Shown here: piece by piece, positions 9,105 to 22,000 of the stretch
How positions within the stretch are numbered: position 1 is the stretch's first letter
Layout: each line of letters begins with the position of its first letter
Assembly (NCBI GenBank): GCA_025738555.1
Contig: JAOVFP010000012.1
Location: 558,001-622,000, forward strand
DNA: 64,000 nucleotides
DNA from: Cyathus striatus
Taxonomy: Eukaryota > Basidiomycota > Agaricomycetes > Agaricales > Nidulariaceae
Reading direction: 5' to 3'
Program-made: the position numbers and the translations under genes
Notes under the pieces: model-generated
Told to the model about the DNA's origin: nothing
The model's input: the letters and a program-made list of their open reading frames with translations, nothing else
Database searches by the model: none

Positions 9105-12012
9105 TTACTCTTGACCGAAACCTTCCGTTTCCCTATAGTACAGGTCGTAAGACAAAAAGCATGAAATGAAAATGAGAAGACAACGTACTCAATGGCAAAC
9201 AATAGCTTTTGTTCAAGACTCTCGTAGTCTTGATAAGGGGGCAGATCCAGTCTGTTAAAGCAAGTATGACTCCGTGGTAGTCCATTGGGATCTCCCGACT
9301 TCTCGATTGTGAACCTTCTGGGTCCATCAGAGCCTTGAAGGTCCTTGAACCCGTTGACAGGTACACGAGATGTGCCAGTAGTAAATTGCAAAAGGCGAGA
9401 CTTTCGTTCGTCAGGCCACGACCGAATACATTTCCAGAACCATTCAATGACTTGATCATTCTTCTCGTACCCTCTGTAATCTGTGAATTTGGTCCAGTCG
9501 TCCCTATAGGAAAGAAGTTAGGCAAAGATATCATAGAGGAGGTCGGAAGACGTACATGTCGATCTCGGACATACCACCAATCAATAACTCCAACTCCTTC
9601 TCGTCGAATACATTAATCAGCTCCCGCGGAATCAATTCTAACAACCCCTCCATAAACGAGTCAAACTGCTCCTTAATACGCCGCGATATCCTGTACTGCA
9701 CCACGGCTTCTACATACTCTTTCTTGTTCTCCTCCGTAACCGGCACGTCACCACCACCAGGCTTCAATTCGATAGTAACCAATTCACCAAACCGATCCTC
9801 AGTCGTGGTAAACGTCTCGTCTAGTACATCCGTAATATCGTTATCCAGCATCCACATTAACGAGCGGTGCAGATCAGCATCGACGGCTTCGAGATCTGCA
9901 AGCGAAACATGTTTTCCAAGAATCATTTTGTAGAAGCTAGGCACGAAGTATGCGTCGAGGAATCGGCGGTGGAAGATGGCGAGACCGAGGACGCGGCCGA
10001 TGAACTTAAAGTAGCTCAAGTGGTCAGGGTTAATTCCTGAGGCGGGGTTGATTTGCAAAGTGTAGTTGTCATGGGCGGAGTATTCGAAGAGACCATAGCT
10101 TGGATTGAAGATCTCGTGTGAGAGAAGGAAGAACCATTCTCTGTATGAGAGGTGAGCTCATGAATCTCAGAAATGGTTTGTAGAATACAGACCTTGAAAC
10201 ACCACCATAATCCAATCCATCTTCACTCTCAAAGTGAACCATCAATCTCCTCTTCAAATCCTCTCCCGGCAATGCCATAACCGCGGTATAACTGTCCTCG
10301 AGCACGCGATTCCTACGCAACTTAATCTCACATTTGCCAGGCAGCATCCTCATTTTCGGCTGACTCCTGAAGTACACCACCTTTCGTCTATAATCTCGCT
10401 TATACTGCGGCGCATTGTCGTCTACATTCGTAGGCAATCTAGGGTCGTCCCAAGTCGTCGTGCGGGTATTGTGATCCACAAAGTAGACCCTGCCCGTGGC
10501 CGTCAGTCGCATTTCCCATCCAGATGGGAGAGGTCCGAGGTTGGGGTTTAATGCTGGTCGTTGAACGGTTTGCTGGATGAGGTTCCTGCGAGGATCGTTC
10601 CATGTCGTGGTGCGGGTATGATGATCGACGAAGTACGGTCGTCCTTCAGGGGTGGCACGCTCTTCCCATCCTGGGGGAAGAGGAATGTCGGCATATGAGC
10701 CAGTAGCAGTCGGACTGACAGGGTTCGGTGCTGCAGCCGGAGTAGAAGCGATCACGCTCGGGCCTCGTGTAGGTGGCGCTTGGGACGCAGGTCGAGGAGG
10801 GACACTAGATGACTGCTGAGTTGGAAGTGGTGGTCGATGCCATGTCGTCGAACGCGTATTGTGATCGACGAAATATGTTCGTCCCTGTGGATCGGTTCTC
10901 CTTTCCCATCCTGTAGGTAGTGGAATCCCATTCTCGTCTTCCATGATACGCCCCGCTGGAACCTGAGCGCCAGATGCGGTCTGTGGACGAGGCATCTCCA
11001 TGGTGGGTGGAAGGCTTATATGACTTGGCGTGGGGCGAACTGATGGCTGTGGCTGAAGTTGGGTAGCAGGAGGTTGAGATGTAGGCCTAGGTAGCGGGTC
11101 AGAGGGGATTACGTTAAGAGGTCGTGGTTGGGCCATGCCCAACGCAGGAGGATGGGAGGGTCCATACTCTTGTGATCTATACCATGGACTGGGGGCTGCC
11201 TCTGGCGCTTGAGCGGGCGCTGGTTGTGCTGCTGCTGCTGCTGCGGAGGTTGACGCAATGAGAAGCTGAATGAGAGCGTTCCGTAGACGGGGAGGTTATT
11301 ACTCGACATGGTGAGTTCTCGGGAGATGACGCCTAGGTGAAGCGATGGATTGTGATTTCGGTGAGTGACAGGTGAGGTGAACAGGCCGTGGATGGCGTGG
11401 AAAGCGGGCGCTTACCTGTCTGACTGGTCGCCATTTGGATGGCTTCAGATGCTGGGATGTTTATGACGCCCAGAAAGCCTATACAAGCGATAGAATGGCA
11501 CGATTCAGAGACTAGGAGCTTTATAAGTTAGGAATAGAGGGGTACCTTGATCCCGTTTCTTGAACTTCTTATGATCGAATATTTGGATGGCGATCATGGA
11601 CGATTGGCGCACTCGACTTGAGAGGAGGTAATGACATTGGTATGGTGTATAGGAAAGAAACGGAGAGAAAGGAGAATAAACTCACATATCAAAATGCTCG
11701 CCCCACGTAGGATGGAGGGTCCTCCTACAAATAGCGGTTGTGCTAGTCTGATCGCCATCGACGGTGAGAACGGCGAAGGGGTCTGGAAGGCCGAGGATTT
11801 CGCGCTTTGCGAGACCTTCTGCGCTGAACACTGTTGAAACAAGGTGATTGTGAGTGACAGAAGGGGGCAGAGAAGGTGAGAGAGAGCGAAGGAGGGAGTA
11901 CTGACGAGTTACTCTGAGTAATCGCTCTGGATCATTAAGCCTGAACAGAGGAGGAAGTCAGGGGGAGAGAATGATAGGATAAGACTTGTGTGTACCTGCT
12001 TGAGCTTGCCAT
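9105..12012 (-). CDS. RSP5: NEDD4-family HECT E3 ubiquitin ligase Rsp5
   Basis: About 799 residues. Exons (minus): 11996-12012, 11906-11940, 11686-11830, 11546-11616, 11416-11478, 10193-11332, 9556-10140, 9189-9503, 9105-9132. Order: C2 domain ([18 protein letters not shown]; residues about 1-130), Pro/Gln-rich linker, three WW domains (each LP.GWE..., near residues 248, 327 and 378), then HECT with the catalytic Cys in [16 protein letters not shown] and the conserved end [10 protein letters not shown]. Rsp5 ubiquitinates plasma-membrane transporters through arrestin adaptors bound by WW domains. The start ATG at 12012 has an ideal context (CC-ATG-G) and only this start links in phase to [12 protein letters not shown]. 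One frame break lies at about 11235-11265: C2 end ([10 protein letters not shown]) and linker ([15 protein letters not shown]) need one extra base. Such a break is implausible in an essential gene, so an assembly error is likely. Confidence 0.93.
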
Positions 12013-13286
12013 GGATATGTGGCAAGGAAGGGGGAAGGGAGAGGGGCAGAAGGAGGTTTGTGGTGGACTGCGGAGTGGCCGGGGAAGATTAGGATTGCGG
12101 GTGGTAATGGAAGTCTGAAGAGCTGGGGTGAGTAAGAATAGTTATTAGTATTAGAATTAGACATATTATTAGCAAGCCAATGATTTGTAAATCCTTACTT
12201 TAGGAGCAAGCCCAAGTGCAGCCAACGTTGAGCTTGGGTATCGAGGTCAAACCAGCAGTCGATTATATTCTGCCAGTGACACTAGCTCAGGAACCACCTT
12301 GCTGTAAATCCCACGTGCCGCTCCTTGTCCTCTCCCCAGCATGATGCAGTGCTCCCCATCCCAGCAACATCCAAAACACTCCTGAACCCATCTATCCTCT
12401 GTTACTCACCACCACCACCGTTGTTGTCATGTCTCCACCCTTGTACTGCCTCTCTGTGCTGTCCGTAACCTACGCCGCCCAACACAACCGCTCTCCTGCC
12501 CTGCACATTCACACTTACTCCCGACTCCTGCTGTCTGCTGTCTCCCAGAATAGTCTTGTCTCACGACTCGCGACAATAATAACTTGTCAACCAATGTTAT
12601 AATAATCCTTGCCCGACTGTCTTACCCTCCGCCGTACCTCAGCTGGCCTGCATCGCTCTCGTGATCCGCTTCTTTTCTGTCCAGCGCCCATTGTTTAAAT
12701 GCACTTTATATGCGCAGAGCTATGCACTGGATTACCTCATTATTTCATCCTTTACTACGTGCTTCGATGACGATCTGCGCACTATTTATGGACTCAAACT
12801 TGGCGTCCCGTGAAATACTTACAGGAGCAAAGTATAGATACGAAAGTATAGCTTTATTTTGTGGTTTTTTTACTGCTCACCATTGATGGCCAAAAATGCT
12901 AAGACATGGTCACGAGCTAAAAAGTAACTTGCGGTACACAGAAAACGTGTCTCGCTAGGCAGCACGCCGGTCCATGCGAGTCGCCCACCAATAAACAATC
13001 CAGCTTACAATTACCTATTACGGTCATGTCATTCACCTACGCTTTTTGACTTTCCTAAAAGTTAAACGATACAAACAATGCGAGGTAAGTTCAACTTGTG
13101 TTCAACCTCCGACGCGTAGGTCGAGCCCATTAGCCATCTATAAATTCAACTTCCTTCAAAGCGACAGTTTGACCCCCCACATATTGTTCAAATACCTTCT
13201 CACATCTATTCCCTTGTGGTTGATCCACTATCACTACTCCTTATACGACAGTTCATTTCAATCTCACTGTATCTATCATCGTCATC
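12013..13286. other. Divergent promoter region, RSP5 / RasGEF
   Basis: It holds the upstream regions of two divergent genes. No coding frame of note. Pyrimidine-rich stretches occur at 12300-12560, which probably belong to the RSP5 leader. Confidence 0.4.
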
Positions 13287-16200
13287 ATGCCCGGTCTTGT
13301 AACCGTACAGGAGAAACCCAAATCCCCAGCAACGAATCTCAAGCCCCAGGTTCAGTCCGCTGCACGCGATCATCCTGTGCCAAACCTTCCGACCAATACG
13401 CCTTCCAAACCTCCTCTCCTTGAACCTATTATTATGCATAAATCTCAGCCACCCAAGCCTCTTACTCCACCCGTCTCCATTCCCGCCGTCACTATTACTC
13501 CTTCAGAGACCAAACCTCCGGCCATAAAGAAATCTTCCAGACTTACCTCCGCTACACCCCTTACTTCATCCTCTTCTCCCACTGTTACCACAGAGACCAA
13601 ATCTCTAACCTTCACCCGACCTTCCAAACTCACCGTACCTCCCACTTCATCATCTTCTACCAGTATTATCACTTCGCTCGCCGAAACTAAACCACCGGCC
13701 ACGCATACACCTTCCCTATCTCCTTCCGCCATACCTCTTACTTCATTCTCGTATCCCATTGTTACCGCAGAGGTCAAACCTTTAACTATCGATAGGCCTT
13801 CCAAACCTATTTCTGCTGTACCTTCCACTTCATCTTCGCCCACTATCACCATTTCTTCTACAGAGACGAAACTTCTAGCTGCCAATACACCCCTCAAATT
13901 AACTTCTGTTACACCTCTTATTTCATCTCTTCCCACCATCACCATTTCTCCTGTGGACACCAAACCTCTAGCCAACTTTATACCTTCCAGACCTACGCCT
14001 CCCGTAGAGTCCGTGCCTCATGCAACCCATACACCTCCCAAGTCTACTCCGGCTGTACCTCCTACCTCCTCTTCTCCCACTACCCAACCCATCCTTTGCT
14101 GGAACCATGTCACGCATCCAGAAGGTCCAGACACAGCAAATGGCCCACCTTCAAAGCATGCTCTGCTTACCGCCGATACCGTAGACATGAACTTCCATCC
14201 AACCAGCGAAATGATGAAATGCCGTTCCTACAAGCGTCTGCGCAAGAATGCTCCTCCTCCACTCGTATCCTTTTCTGCGACTAAAAACGGCCCCCGTGCT
14301 CTTCCAGCGAAAGCTGGTACGGCGCCGTATTCTCTTCCTCTAGACCACTATGCTGCACTCCCTACACCTATAACTGAGGAGATCGAAGTGGCTTCTGAAG
14401 CCAACACAGAGGTCCCGGATGACGAGAGCAACAAGAGCGTGCAGGAAGACCACCTCGACAACTCTGTTACAATCTTGGAACATCCCGTGTGGAAGACTAG
14501 CTTGAACAAGTCCTTCCCCTCCATCTTTCACGTCTACAAGTTGCTGAGGCAAAGCACAGACCGTCCGGACGAATTCCGCGCCCTTGCCCAACAGTTCATG
14601 GTTATGGTTGACCAAGTCGCCGACATCATCGAAACGTTCCCTAAACCAAACGATGAATCCTACCTCGTGCAGTACGATGTTACCCTCCTTGGAGTCACGT
14701 TCATCGGCGATATCTTCAGATCCTCGATTAACATGTACTACGACACAAAGAAGCCGGATGAAATCGCTAAGAAGCTACCTGGGACGCTCACTTTATTACA
14801 GACGTTGTTGAATAATCTGCAGCATTTCTTTATTTTTGCAAGCCCGCCCCCCGCATTGGTGGCCAAAGGACCTCCCGTTGCATGCTCGGATGAGGGACAT
14901 TCTTCCTCTTCGGATACGGCTTCCATAAGTCCTTCCACAAAGTCCTCAAAGTCTCTCAAGTTTTGGAAGTCTTCTAAGAATCTCAGGAGCCTAGGTAGTT
15001 CTAAGAGCTCTCTTTTCGCTTTCCGCTCAAAGACAGCTGCTGCTTCCACCGTTACACTCTCAGAACCGGTTCCAGAGCTGCCAATGCGAGTGGACCTGTC
15101 AAAACCCAAAGACAAAGAAGAGATGGTCCTGTCACGGTACCGACCCCGCCAGAGCGCGATTTACCTCCCTTCAGATCCTCTATACCCAAAGTTTGATGTG
15201 GAGATGCCAATGCCTTCTGGTGAAGCTGCAGCTGTTATGGCCAACCAGGATGGAGGAATCCAAGCAGGCACACTGTATGCCCTAGTGAACATTCTTACTT
15301 CCAATGGTTGCGTTGCAGGCTCTCAGTTCTACAAAACTTTCTTCATTGGCTTCCGGTTGTTCTCCACTTCTCATCAGTTCCTCGATGAGCTCATGAGAAG
15401 GTACAAGCAGCCTTTGCCCTTGGAGGAATGGAATCAAGCGCAGCAGAGGGTTGCCGAGAGAGAAGCACTCTTGATACGCACTAGGGTTGTCAAAGTCGTC
15501 ATGGACTGGTTACATGTTCATTGGGTTCCCGAGGAGGATGGGGAGGTCCTAAGCAGCATGCTCCAGTTTGTTGACATCGTGGCTAACGGCGGGCTGTTCC
15601 CCCAAAAGACGGTCGACGGGCTGGCACAGGAAGTGCAGAAGAGAGTGAACGGAGACTATGTTATCCCCAAGCATAAGCAGTACCGGTGTCTGTCACTGCA
15701 GTGCGCTCCTGATTGTAAAGTTGCTGACTTCAACTTCCCGGAGAACTATAGCACCGGCAGTGTCTACGAACATCTTATGAAATTCAACAGCCCGCTTGGG
15801 TGGCAGGAATTCGCAAAACAAATTACGGCACACGCTTCAGAGTTATTCCAGGAGATAAAGCCGGAAGACTTGGTCATGTATTGGCGAGTAAAGCAAGAAT
15901 CAGACAAATTTAGGAGGCCGCTTCAGGAGGCTAAGCGTAGCAATGAAGCCCTTGCGCGGTTTGAATCGGGGTTATGTATATGGGTTCCCAGCACGATCGT
16001 ACTGCTTGAAGAGCGTGTGAGCAGAGCGAATCTCATCGTTTTTTGGTTGGAGGTTGCTACAGTAAGTCACAACTTCGCTTAAATCTCCGGATTAGATGTT
16101 CATGCTGTTCCTCTCTAGATCTGTGTCGACCTTCGCAATTTCTGCTCTGCCTGTGCCATTCACACTGGCTTAATGAAGTCTGCTATCACCCGGATGAAGG

Positions 16201-17049
16201 ATACTCTTATGGTGTGCTAAGCTTCTTCTGCTTTCAAGGTATTTGTCTGACAACGCATTCTAGGATGTCCCGATTAGGAACAAAATTCAGTTCCGAAAAT
16301 TGGAGAAGCTTTTTAAAACTAATCCCTACTTTGCGGCCCTACGATCCAGTGTCAATGTACCCACAGTGCCCGGTTTAATGTTTCATTTTTGTCCGTTATC
16401 TGTGGAAAAAGCTAAAACTATGACGCTGGAAGCGGATCCTGAGGAGGGACATGAGAATTACACTCTCATCAACCTCGGCCGGTACCATTGGATGGAACAG
16501 ATCATCCAAGGTGAGTTCCCTAGTTCTTTTGTTCTTTACATTGGCATGACATTGAATACATTACGACAGATCTTAATAGTTGCCTTCCGCATCTCTTCCC
16601 TAAGAATGTCATTTTTCAAGTCTGGTTTCTCGATCAACTTCAACCTTTTGAACTTGTTATTGCGAATGACCAGCAAAAAATCGTCAAAAAATTAGATTTT
16701 CATCTCAATCAAGAGGAGGATAGACTATACGAGATCAGGTTTGTTGTTTTTTCTATTACATTTGTATTTATATGCTTATTGTGCGTTTTTCAGCGGAGCG
16801 ATCGAACCGCCTAAGAGCATCAGATTTTCTAACATGCCATACGATGTATGGGAATGTGTAATAGGGAAAGGGGGTGAGCCTGAGCCATTTGTCATTGCTA
16901 ACGACGACTCCTCTGTGCATGAAAATCCCACGATGGATATGCGCAAGGCTCACATAATTGGTACTCTTATCCGATCTTTGAAGAAGCCTGACTCTGGAAA
17001 GAGAGAGCCTACTAGTGACGCTCAAAGTGCCAAAACCGCGCACTTCTAG
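13287..17049 (+). CDS. Ras guanine-nucleotide exchange factor (Cdc25 type)
   Basis: 1179 residues, exons 13287-16061, 16119-16211, 16264-16510, 16570-16738, 16794-17049; all phases close. The first 270 residues are Ser/Thr/Pro-rich and carry five or six degenerate repeats built on TSSSPT...TETKP. A conserved region at about 380-480 precedes a basic Ser/Lys stretch (KSLKFWKSSKNLRSLGSSKSS). RasGEF_N (REM) spans about 640-770 (GTLYALVNILTS, FFIGFRLFSTSHQFLDELMRRY) and the catalytic RasGEF domain about 835-1110 (SRANLIVFWLEVA, HTGLMKSAITRMKDTL, RKLEKLFKTNPYFAALRS, LINLGRYHWM). These proteins load GTP on Ras-like GTPases, usually upstream of cAMP or MAP-kinase signalling. No SH3 domain is seen, unlike yeast Cdc25. 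The exact GTPase partner is not inferable. Confidence 0.9.
13500..14010 (+). repeat. Degenerate coding repeats in RasGEF N-terminus
   Basis: About five imperfect units of roughly 90 bp, each encoding a Ser/Thr run, an ETKP-like tetrapeptide (TETKS, AETKP, AEVKP, TETKL, VDTKP) and a following ...P(S/L)... block. Units have diverged in sequence but keep period and frame. Confidence 0.55.
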
Positions 17050-17678
17050 ATCTTGATCTTCCCTCCCCTTTCCCTTTATAATTCTTGTGTTTTTCTTGAT
17101 GGTAACCTCCCTGCATTCCTTTACTTGTTGTTTTATTTCAGCAGAAGATCCACATTCATTTGTCATTTTTTTAACATTTTTTCTTCCTTCTTACACACAG
17201 TCACCACGCTCATTTCAGCATTCTTTCCTTATCCATACAACCATCACTCTTTTTACTAGTATTTTATTCCTCGCAAATCACCACACTCATTTGATATCCC
17301 TGCCACGTAGTACCTAATTGTAACCATAGCTCAACAATTTAAACAACTGAGTATCGTCATCTTCTCACACTGAGTACTTATAGCGCACTGAGCAGAAGAA
17401 CTGAGCAGCATGAGTTAGTGTCCCACATAACCAAGTCAATTATTGAAAAAATTGATTTGCAAATTGATGTAAGTAGGTCCTGGGTGCTAGTGATCTCAAT
17501 TTTACTGTTGGCTGTAAGTTCCAAGCTGTTCCAGGTAACTTCGCTGTAAGTACTTACCTAAGTCTTACCTTATAAGCTTGGTTGTTTTGAAAATATTTAG
17601 GCCACTAAATACTACAAACGCAAATACCGGTTACGGTCTCGGCGTTATCCTCCGCGACGACGCCGCTGAACCTACACC
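17050..17678. other. Intergenic, pyrimidine-rich
   Basis: RasGEF 3' flank and NDUFS4 promoter. Long T/C-rich stretches at 17050-17300; no gene seen. Confidence 0.4.
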
Positions 17679-18447
17679 ATGTCCCTCCTCCAAGCTTCTA
17701 AGCAAGCATGCTCCGTTTCACGGAGGGTGATACCGCAAACTATAATATTTGCTCGCAACGTTGCGACCACGAATCCCCCCACAGAGAAGAAGGAACATGT
17801 CTCAAACGCCCCCACACCCATTGAGAGTCCCCGCGAGGTTATGGTGGCCGATGCTATTAGCGGCGCCCCTTGTGCGATATAATGGTCTCTTCAACTTCTA
17901 GATGTTTATGGAGCCTAACATGTTGCGTTTTTTCTTAGCCGAACTCAGACATCGCGCGGTGCGCATTTACCAACCTACTCGTAACACGATGCAGAGCGGT
18001 GCAGGCAAGTCTACACGTTGGCGGATAGATTGGGACATCTTACCCGGTGGAAATCGCTGGGAGAACCCATTGATGGGATGGGCTAGCTCGTGAGCAAAGA
18101 GTTTCGTAGTGTGAATTCGTGTAGCTGACCTGCGATGGTTGCGTAGTGCGGATTATATGCAAGGTACTCGCATGGGCTTCAGGAGTAAGGAAGATGCTGT
18201 TCACTTTGCAGAGAAACAAGGTACGTACATGGGTTGTCCGGTGTATTATTTATATGGCTTACCGCTCCCCATAAACAGGTTGGGACTACTACATGTACGT
18301 TAATATATCACCTACGAGTTTTATTAACTACTAATCACAACCAATCTTTTCAGCCAACAACCGCACGAGAAGAGGATTCCCCCGAAGAACTACGCAGAGA
18401 ACTACGTCTACAAACCCAACACGCTCCGTATTATGAGGACTAAGTAG
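17679..18447 (+). CDS. NDUFS4: Complex I 18 kDa subunit (NDUFS4)
   Basis: 175 residues, exons 17679-17871, 17939-18089, 18147-18220, 18279-18294 (16 nt), 18354-18447; all phases close. The N-terminus is Arg/Ser-rich and without acids, as in a mitochondrial presequence. The ETC_C1_NDUFS4 domain follows: VRIYQPTRNTMQSG, WRIDWDILPGGNRWENPLMGW, ADYMQG, FRSKEDAVHFAEKQGWDYY, and the end KNYAENYVYKPNTLRIMRTK. This accessory subunit sits at the matrix arm near the NADH-oxidising module and is needed for complex I assembly and stability. The 16-nt exon codes only for the WDYY part. Confidence 0.93.
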
Positions 18448-19000
18448 ACAATGTAGAGATGTTCTCAGTCAATCAATACTCGATTTCTCTTCCACTATTT
18501 GTCCTGACTACATCAAGAAGCCTTCGTAAGATATGTCTGTTTCTTGTGAACGGTGCCGGCGGTGTCTGGTGCGGGCTGGATAGTACCGCATGTCTAAGCA
18601 GGAGAAATGTAACGTGGATGTGTCATAAGTATATGTAACCCGAGTTCCATAATAGCTGGCAGATTGTTCGCTGTGGCAGTGTGGACGGAGAATTTGAGCG
18701 TCTATCTCGGAGGCAGGTTGAATATAAGTGTTCAACATGTGGACGACGTCAGAGAAGTTATATATTAGAACACACGACGCATACATAGTCTCCACAAAAC
18801 AATTGCATTGCATTGCGGACTCAGTCACATTGGATCACGTGGAATGACCAGGGCCCAATCATAGTCTAGCACCACTGAATAGTAAATACTATGGGGCTCG
18901 CACCACATTGCTTCCAAGTTCGCAGCATCTCTTTCCATGCACCTCTCACCTCCTTCTTAACGTCCCTCCATCCCTCCCACTCATCCTACACAACCCACCC
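18448..19000. other. Intergenic
   Basis: NDUFS4 3' flank and CSC1-like promoter. The minus-strand frame at 18508-18828 has no recognisable features. Confidence 0.4.
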
Positions 19001-22000
19001 ATGAGTGACTTGAAATCCAGACCGTTCTCAAAGAATTACAGGTAGCATATCTACCAAATATCTGCCCCACTCGAGTAGTTAACCAACTTCGCATATATAG
19101 TGGTCTCATAAATCAGTCTGTTATCGCAATTTGTATTGCTGTATTATGTGTCGGTGCGCAAGAAGTTATGAAACGGAGAAGGCGGGGCAAGCATCAAGAC
19201 CAGAACGGCCTTGGTAGTAGGGAGTCATGGGAATTTGGATAGTGAGTCTGTCACGTTTTCATCTGACAGGGCGATAACAATTTACATTGTGCGCTTGTTT
19301 TTAGCCTTTACCAGGGCCGGTCATGGGCAAGGTGAATAAAGTTGTGTATTTTGATTCAACATGAACTTCGAAGACTCAGATTATGTTTCAATAGGTTCCC
19401 ATCACCACCCGCACCTACTGGATGGCCTCTGGCATGGGTGAAAGAGGCGATACGCTTCCCTGAAGACAAGATGAATGAGTTACGAGGAATAGATGCCACA
19501 CTATATGTACGATTTTTACGTGGTGCTTGTGCGTCCATCTTCATTCATGATCATGCTTCACATTGTTCTGACTGTTCTATTCAACGCTGCAGTTTGGTTT
19601 GCGACACTCCAAACAGTAACGACCTTCCCCATTCTCTTTCCCATCCACGTCCGATTTGCCGACAAGACAATTCCAACTAAATCCATGACACGAGCTTCAA
19701 TAGCATCTCTCGTAAGCACCGAAACGGGCCGGTCTCTCCTCTGGATCCATATTTGCCTTCTCTTCTGGGTGACGCTCACGTGGATGGGCATCTTAATGTG
19801 GATCATTAGCGGCGCATTCCGCCTTCGAACGGCGAATATCCAGGCCACTGCAGAACGGATAGCCAACCAGGAGGATAAAGAAGAAGCGGATCAAACCATT
19901 TACCCGCACCCTCATCCTGGATACAGTTTCCAAGAGATTCCCTCACTTCAACCTGGTCATCCGAATAAAGGTCTGCGGCACAGAACAATTATGGTTACCA
20001 ATGTTCCACAAGGCCTTCGCAATGAGAAGGAACTCAAGGAATACTTCGAGTATTATATGTCCCGTAAACTCGAAAAACCCTCTATGGGTCTCACCTCCTC
20101 CACACAGCCTGGTTTCCTCAACAAGTGTGCTGCATTCGTACTTAATCGTGCGAAGAAGATCCCTGAAAATCTCCCTATTAACCCACTTTCCTCGCGAACT
20201 TCAGAATCTGACGATAAGGATAAATCCAAGGCGGATAGGGATGTTCCCGCCATAGAGCGTGTGGTCATCGCACGAAAGATGACGGAACTGGCTTCTTTAC
20301 TCGACAGAAGAGAGGACATCCTGCGACTCCTTGAAACGGCACATATCAAACTCGCTAATAAGGCTTTGCATGCCGTCAAACTAGCCATCGATAGGACAAA
20401 TGCTAATAAGCCTGTTGGTCCTGTTACTTCCCGGGCCGCGGGTATCCTGAAGAAAAGGAGAACGGTCGACTCAGAAACTGGTGCGCCTGATGTCGAGCTT
20501 GGTGAACCGCAGGAAGGATCATTGAGCGAGGAGGAGAGGATGAACCAGTTAATTGATGTCTTGGGGCCATATGTGCATGAATTTGGATGCCGAAGGTCTT
20601 TGGGTGAACGATCCAAGAAGGCTATTTCGAGGGGATCTAGGCAGCTTTTTGGCAAGCTGCATGACCATGGTGGACGAGATAGCACGAACGAAATTCCTTC
20701 GTCGAATGTTCTCCCTGTGGAAATTACTACACCATCGGAAAAGACGATATGGGATGCATTGCTAAGTCTTCCTAGGAGCAGTTTGGACCCTTACCAACCT
20801 CTCATCAATCTTAGCCATCTCTTCCGCGGCAAAATTGTACCCGCCATCGACTACTACACTGCCAAACTTAACCTATTAACCGCTATGATTACTGAAAACC
20901 GAGCGAAAGCATTGGCGGACTACGATCCGGTTTCTACTGCTTTCGTCACATTCGCTGATCCAGCGGACGCACGCAGGGCATGCAAATATCTTGCTGTACA
21001 TCCGAAGAATCCGCTAGAATGTTTTGTTACCATGGCTCCTGCGTACCAGGACCTGGACTGGATAAGGGTCATGAAGTCTTCGTTTAATGTCGAGTTTGTG
21101 AAGGATTGGGTGGTGGATATAGGGGTTTGGTACGTGCATTTATGCCTTTAAATCATGAATAACTTACATATCGTGTTAACCGGGTAGGGCATTCACGCTG
21201 TTCTGGATTTTCCCTGTTACCCTGTTGGTCGGTTTGGTATCTATCCAGAATATTTCACTTTTCTGGCCCAGCCTGGTTAGTTCATTTATTTGTAAACTGT
21301 TCGCTAGAGATGCTCATGATGCACCCGCCTAGAAATCGTATCTCGACAAACATCAATGGGAATCTGAAGTCATTCAGTCATTTCTCCCCACTATACTCGT
21401 CGCTCTCCTCGCGCTCTTAATTCCTCTCATCCTACTTCTCATAGCTAAGAAGGCACACACAATAACAACCTTTTCCGCTCTTCACGACCGAATCATGACA
21501 CGTTACTACAAGTTCCTTGTCGTCAATGTCTTAGTTTTCTTCTGCGTGGGCACTACTGCCCTTCAGTCCATTTTGAATTCGTTCAAGGTCAATAGTGGTT
21601 CACGCCCAGATATTTTGAATGTCGTTTCCGATACGTTTCCTACTGCAGGCCCTTTCTATGTTGGGTGGCGTATGTTATTTTGATTGGTTACTGTGAAGAC
21701 TTGTTAACCATTTTCTTCCATTTTAGTCATCTTTACGACTGCCATGCACGGATGCTTCGAGCTAGCTCTACGTAAATTCGTCTTCCACTTTAGAAATGAA
21801 CAGTGCTGATACTTCTTTACATAGTCGGACTTCCCCTTATTCTCTACCCTTCTACTGCCCGTCAGGTCACGCCGTGAGTTAAATCTTTCAGAAGAATCGC
21901 AACATTTTTTATTGACATTTCCTATAGTCGAAAGCGTGCCCTTGGTACACGTCCGCGTACACTTAACTATTATTGTGTGTTAATACGCCTTCTATTGATT

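Noticed and set aside
13445..13975. 176-codon minus-strand frame opposite the RasGEF repeats
   Set aside because: Shadow of the Ser/Thr/Pro-rich coding repeats; its Val/Glu/Gly pattern mirrors them.
20053..20685. 210-codon minus-strand frame inside the CSC1-like gene
   Set aside because: The plus strand carries the conserved channel domain in the same place.
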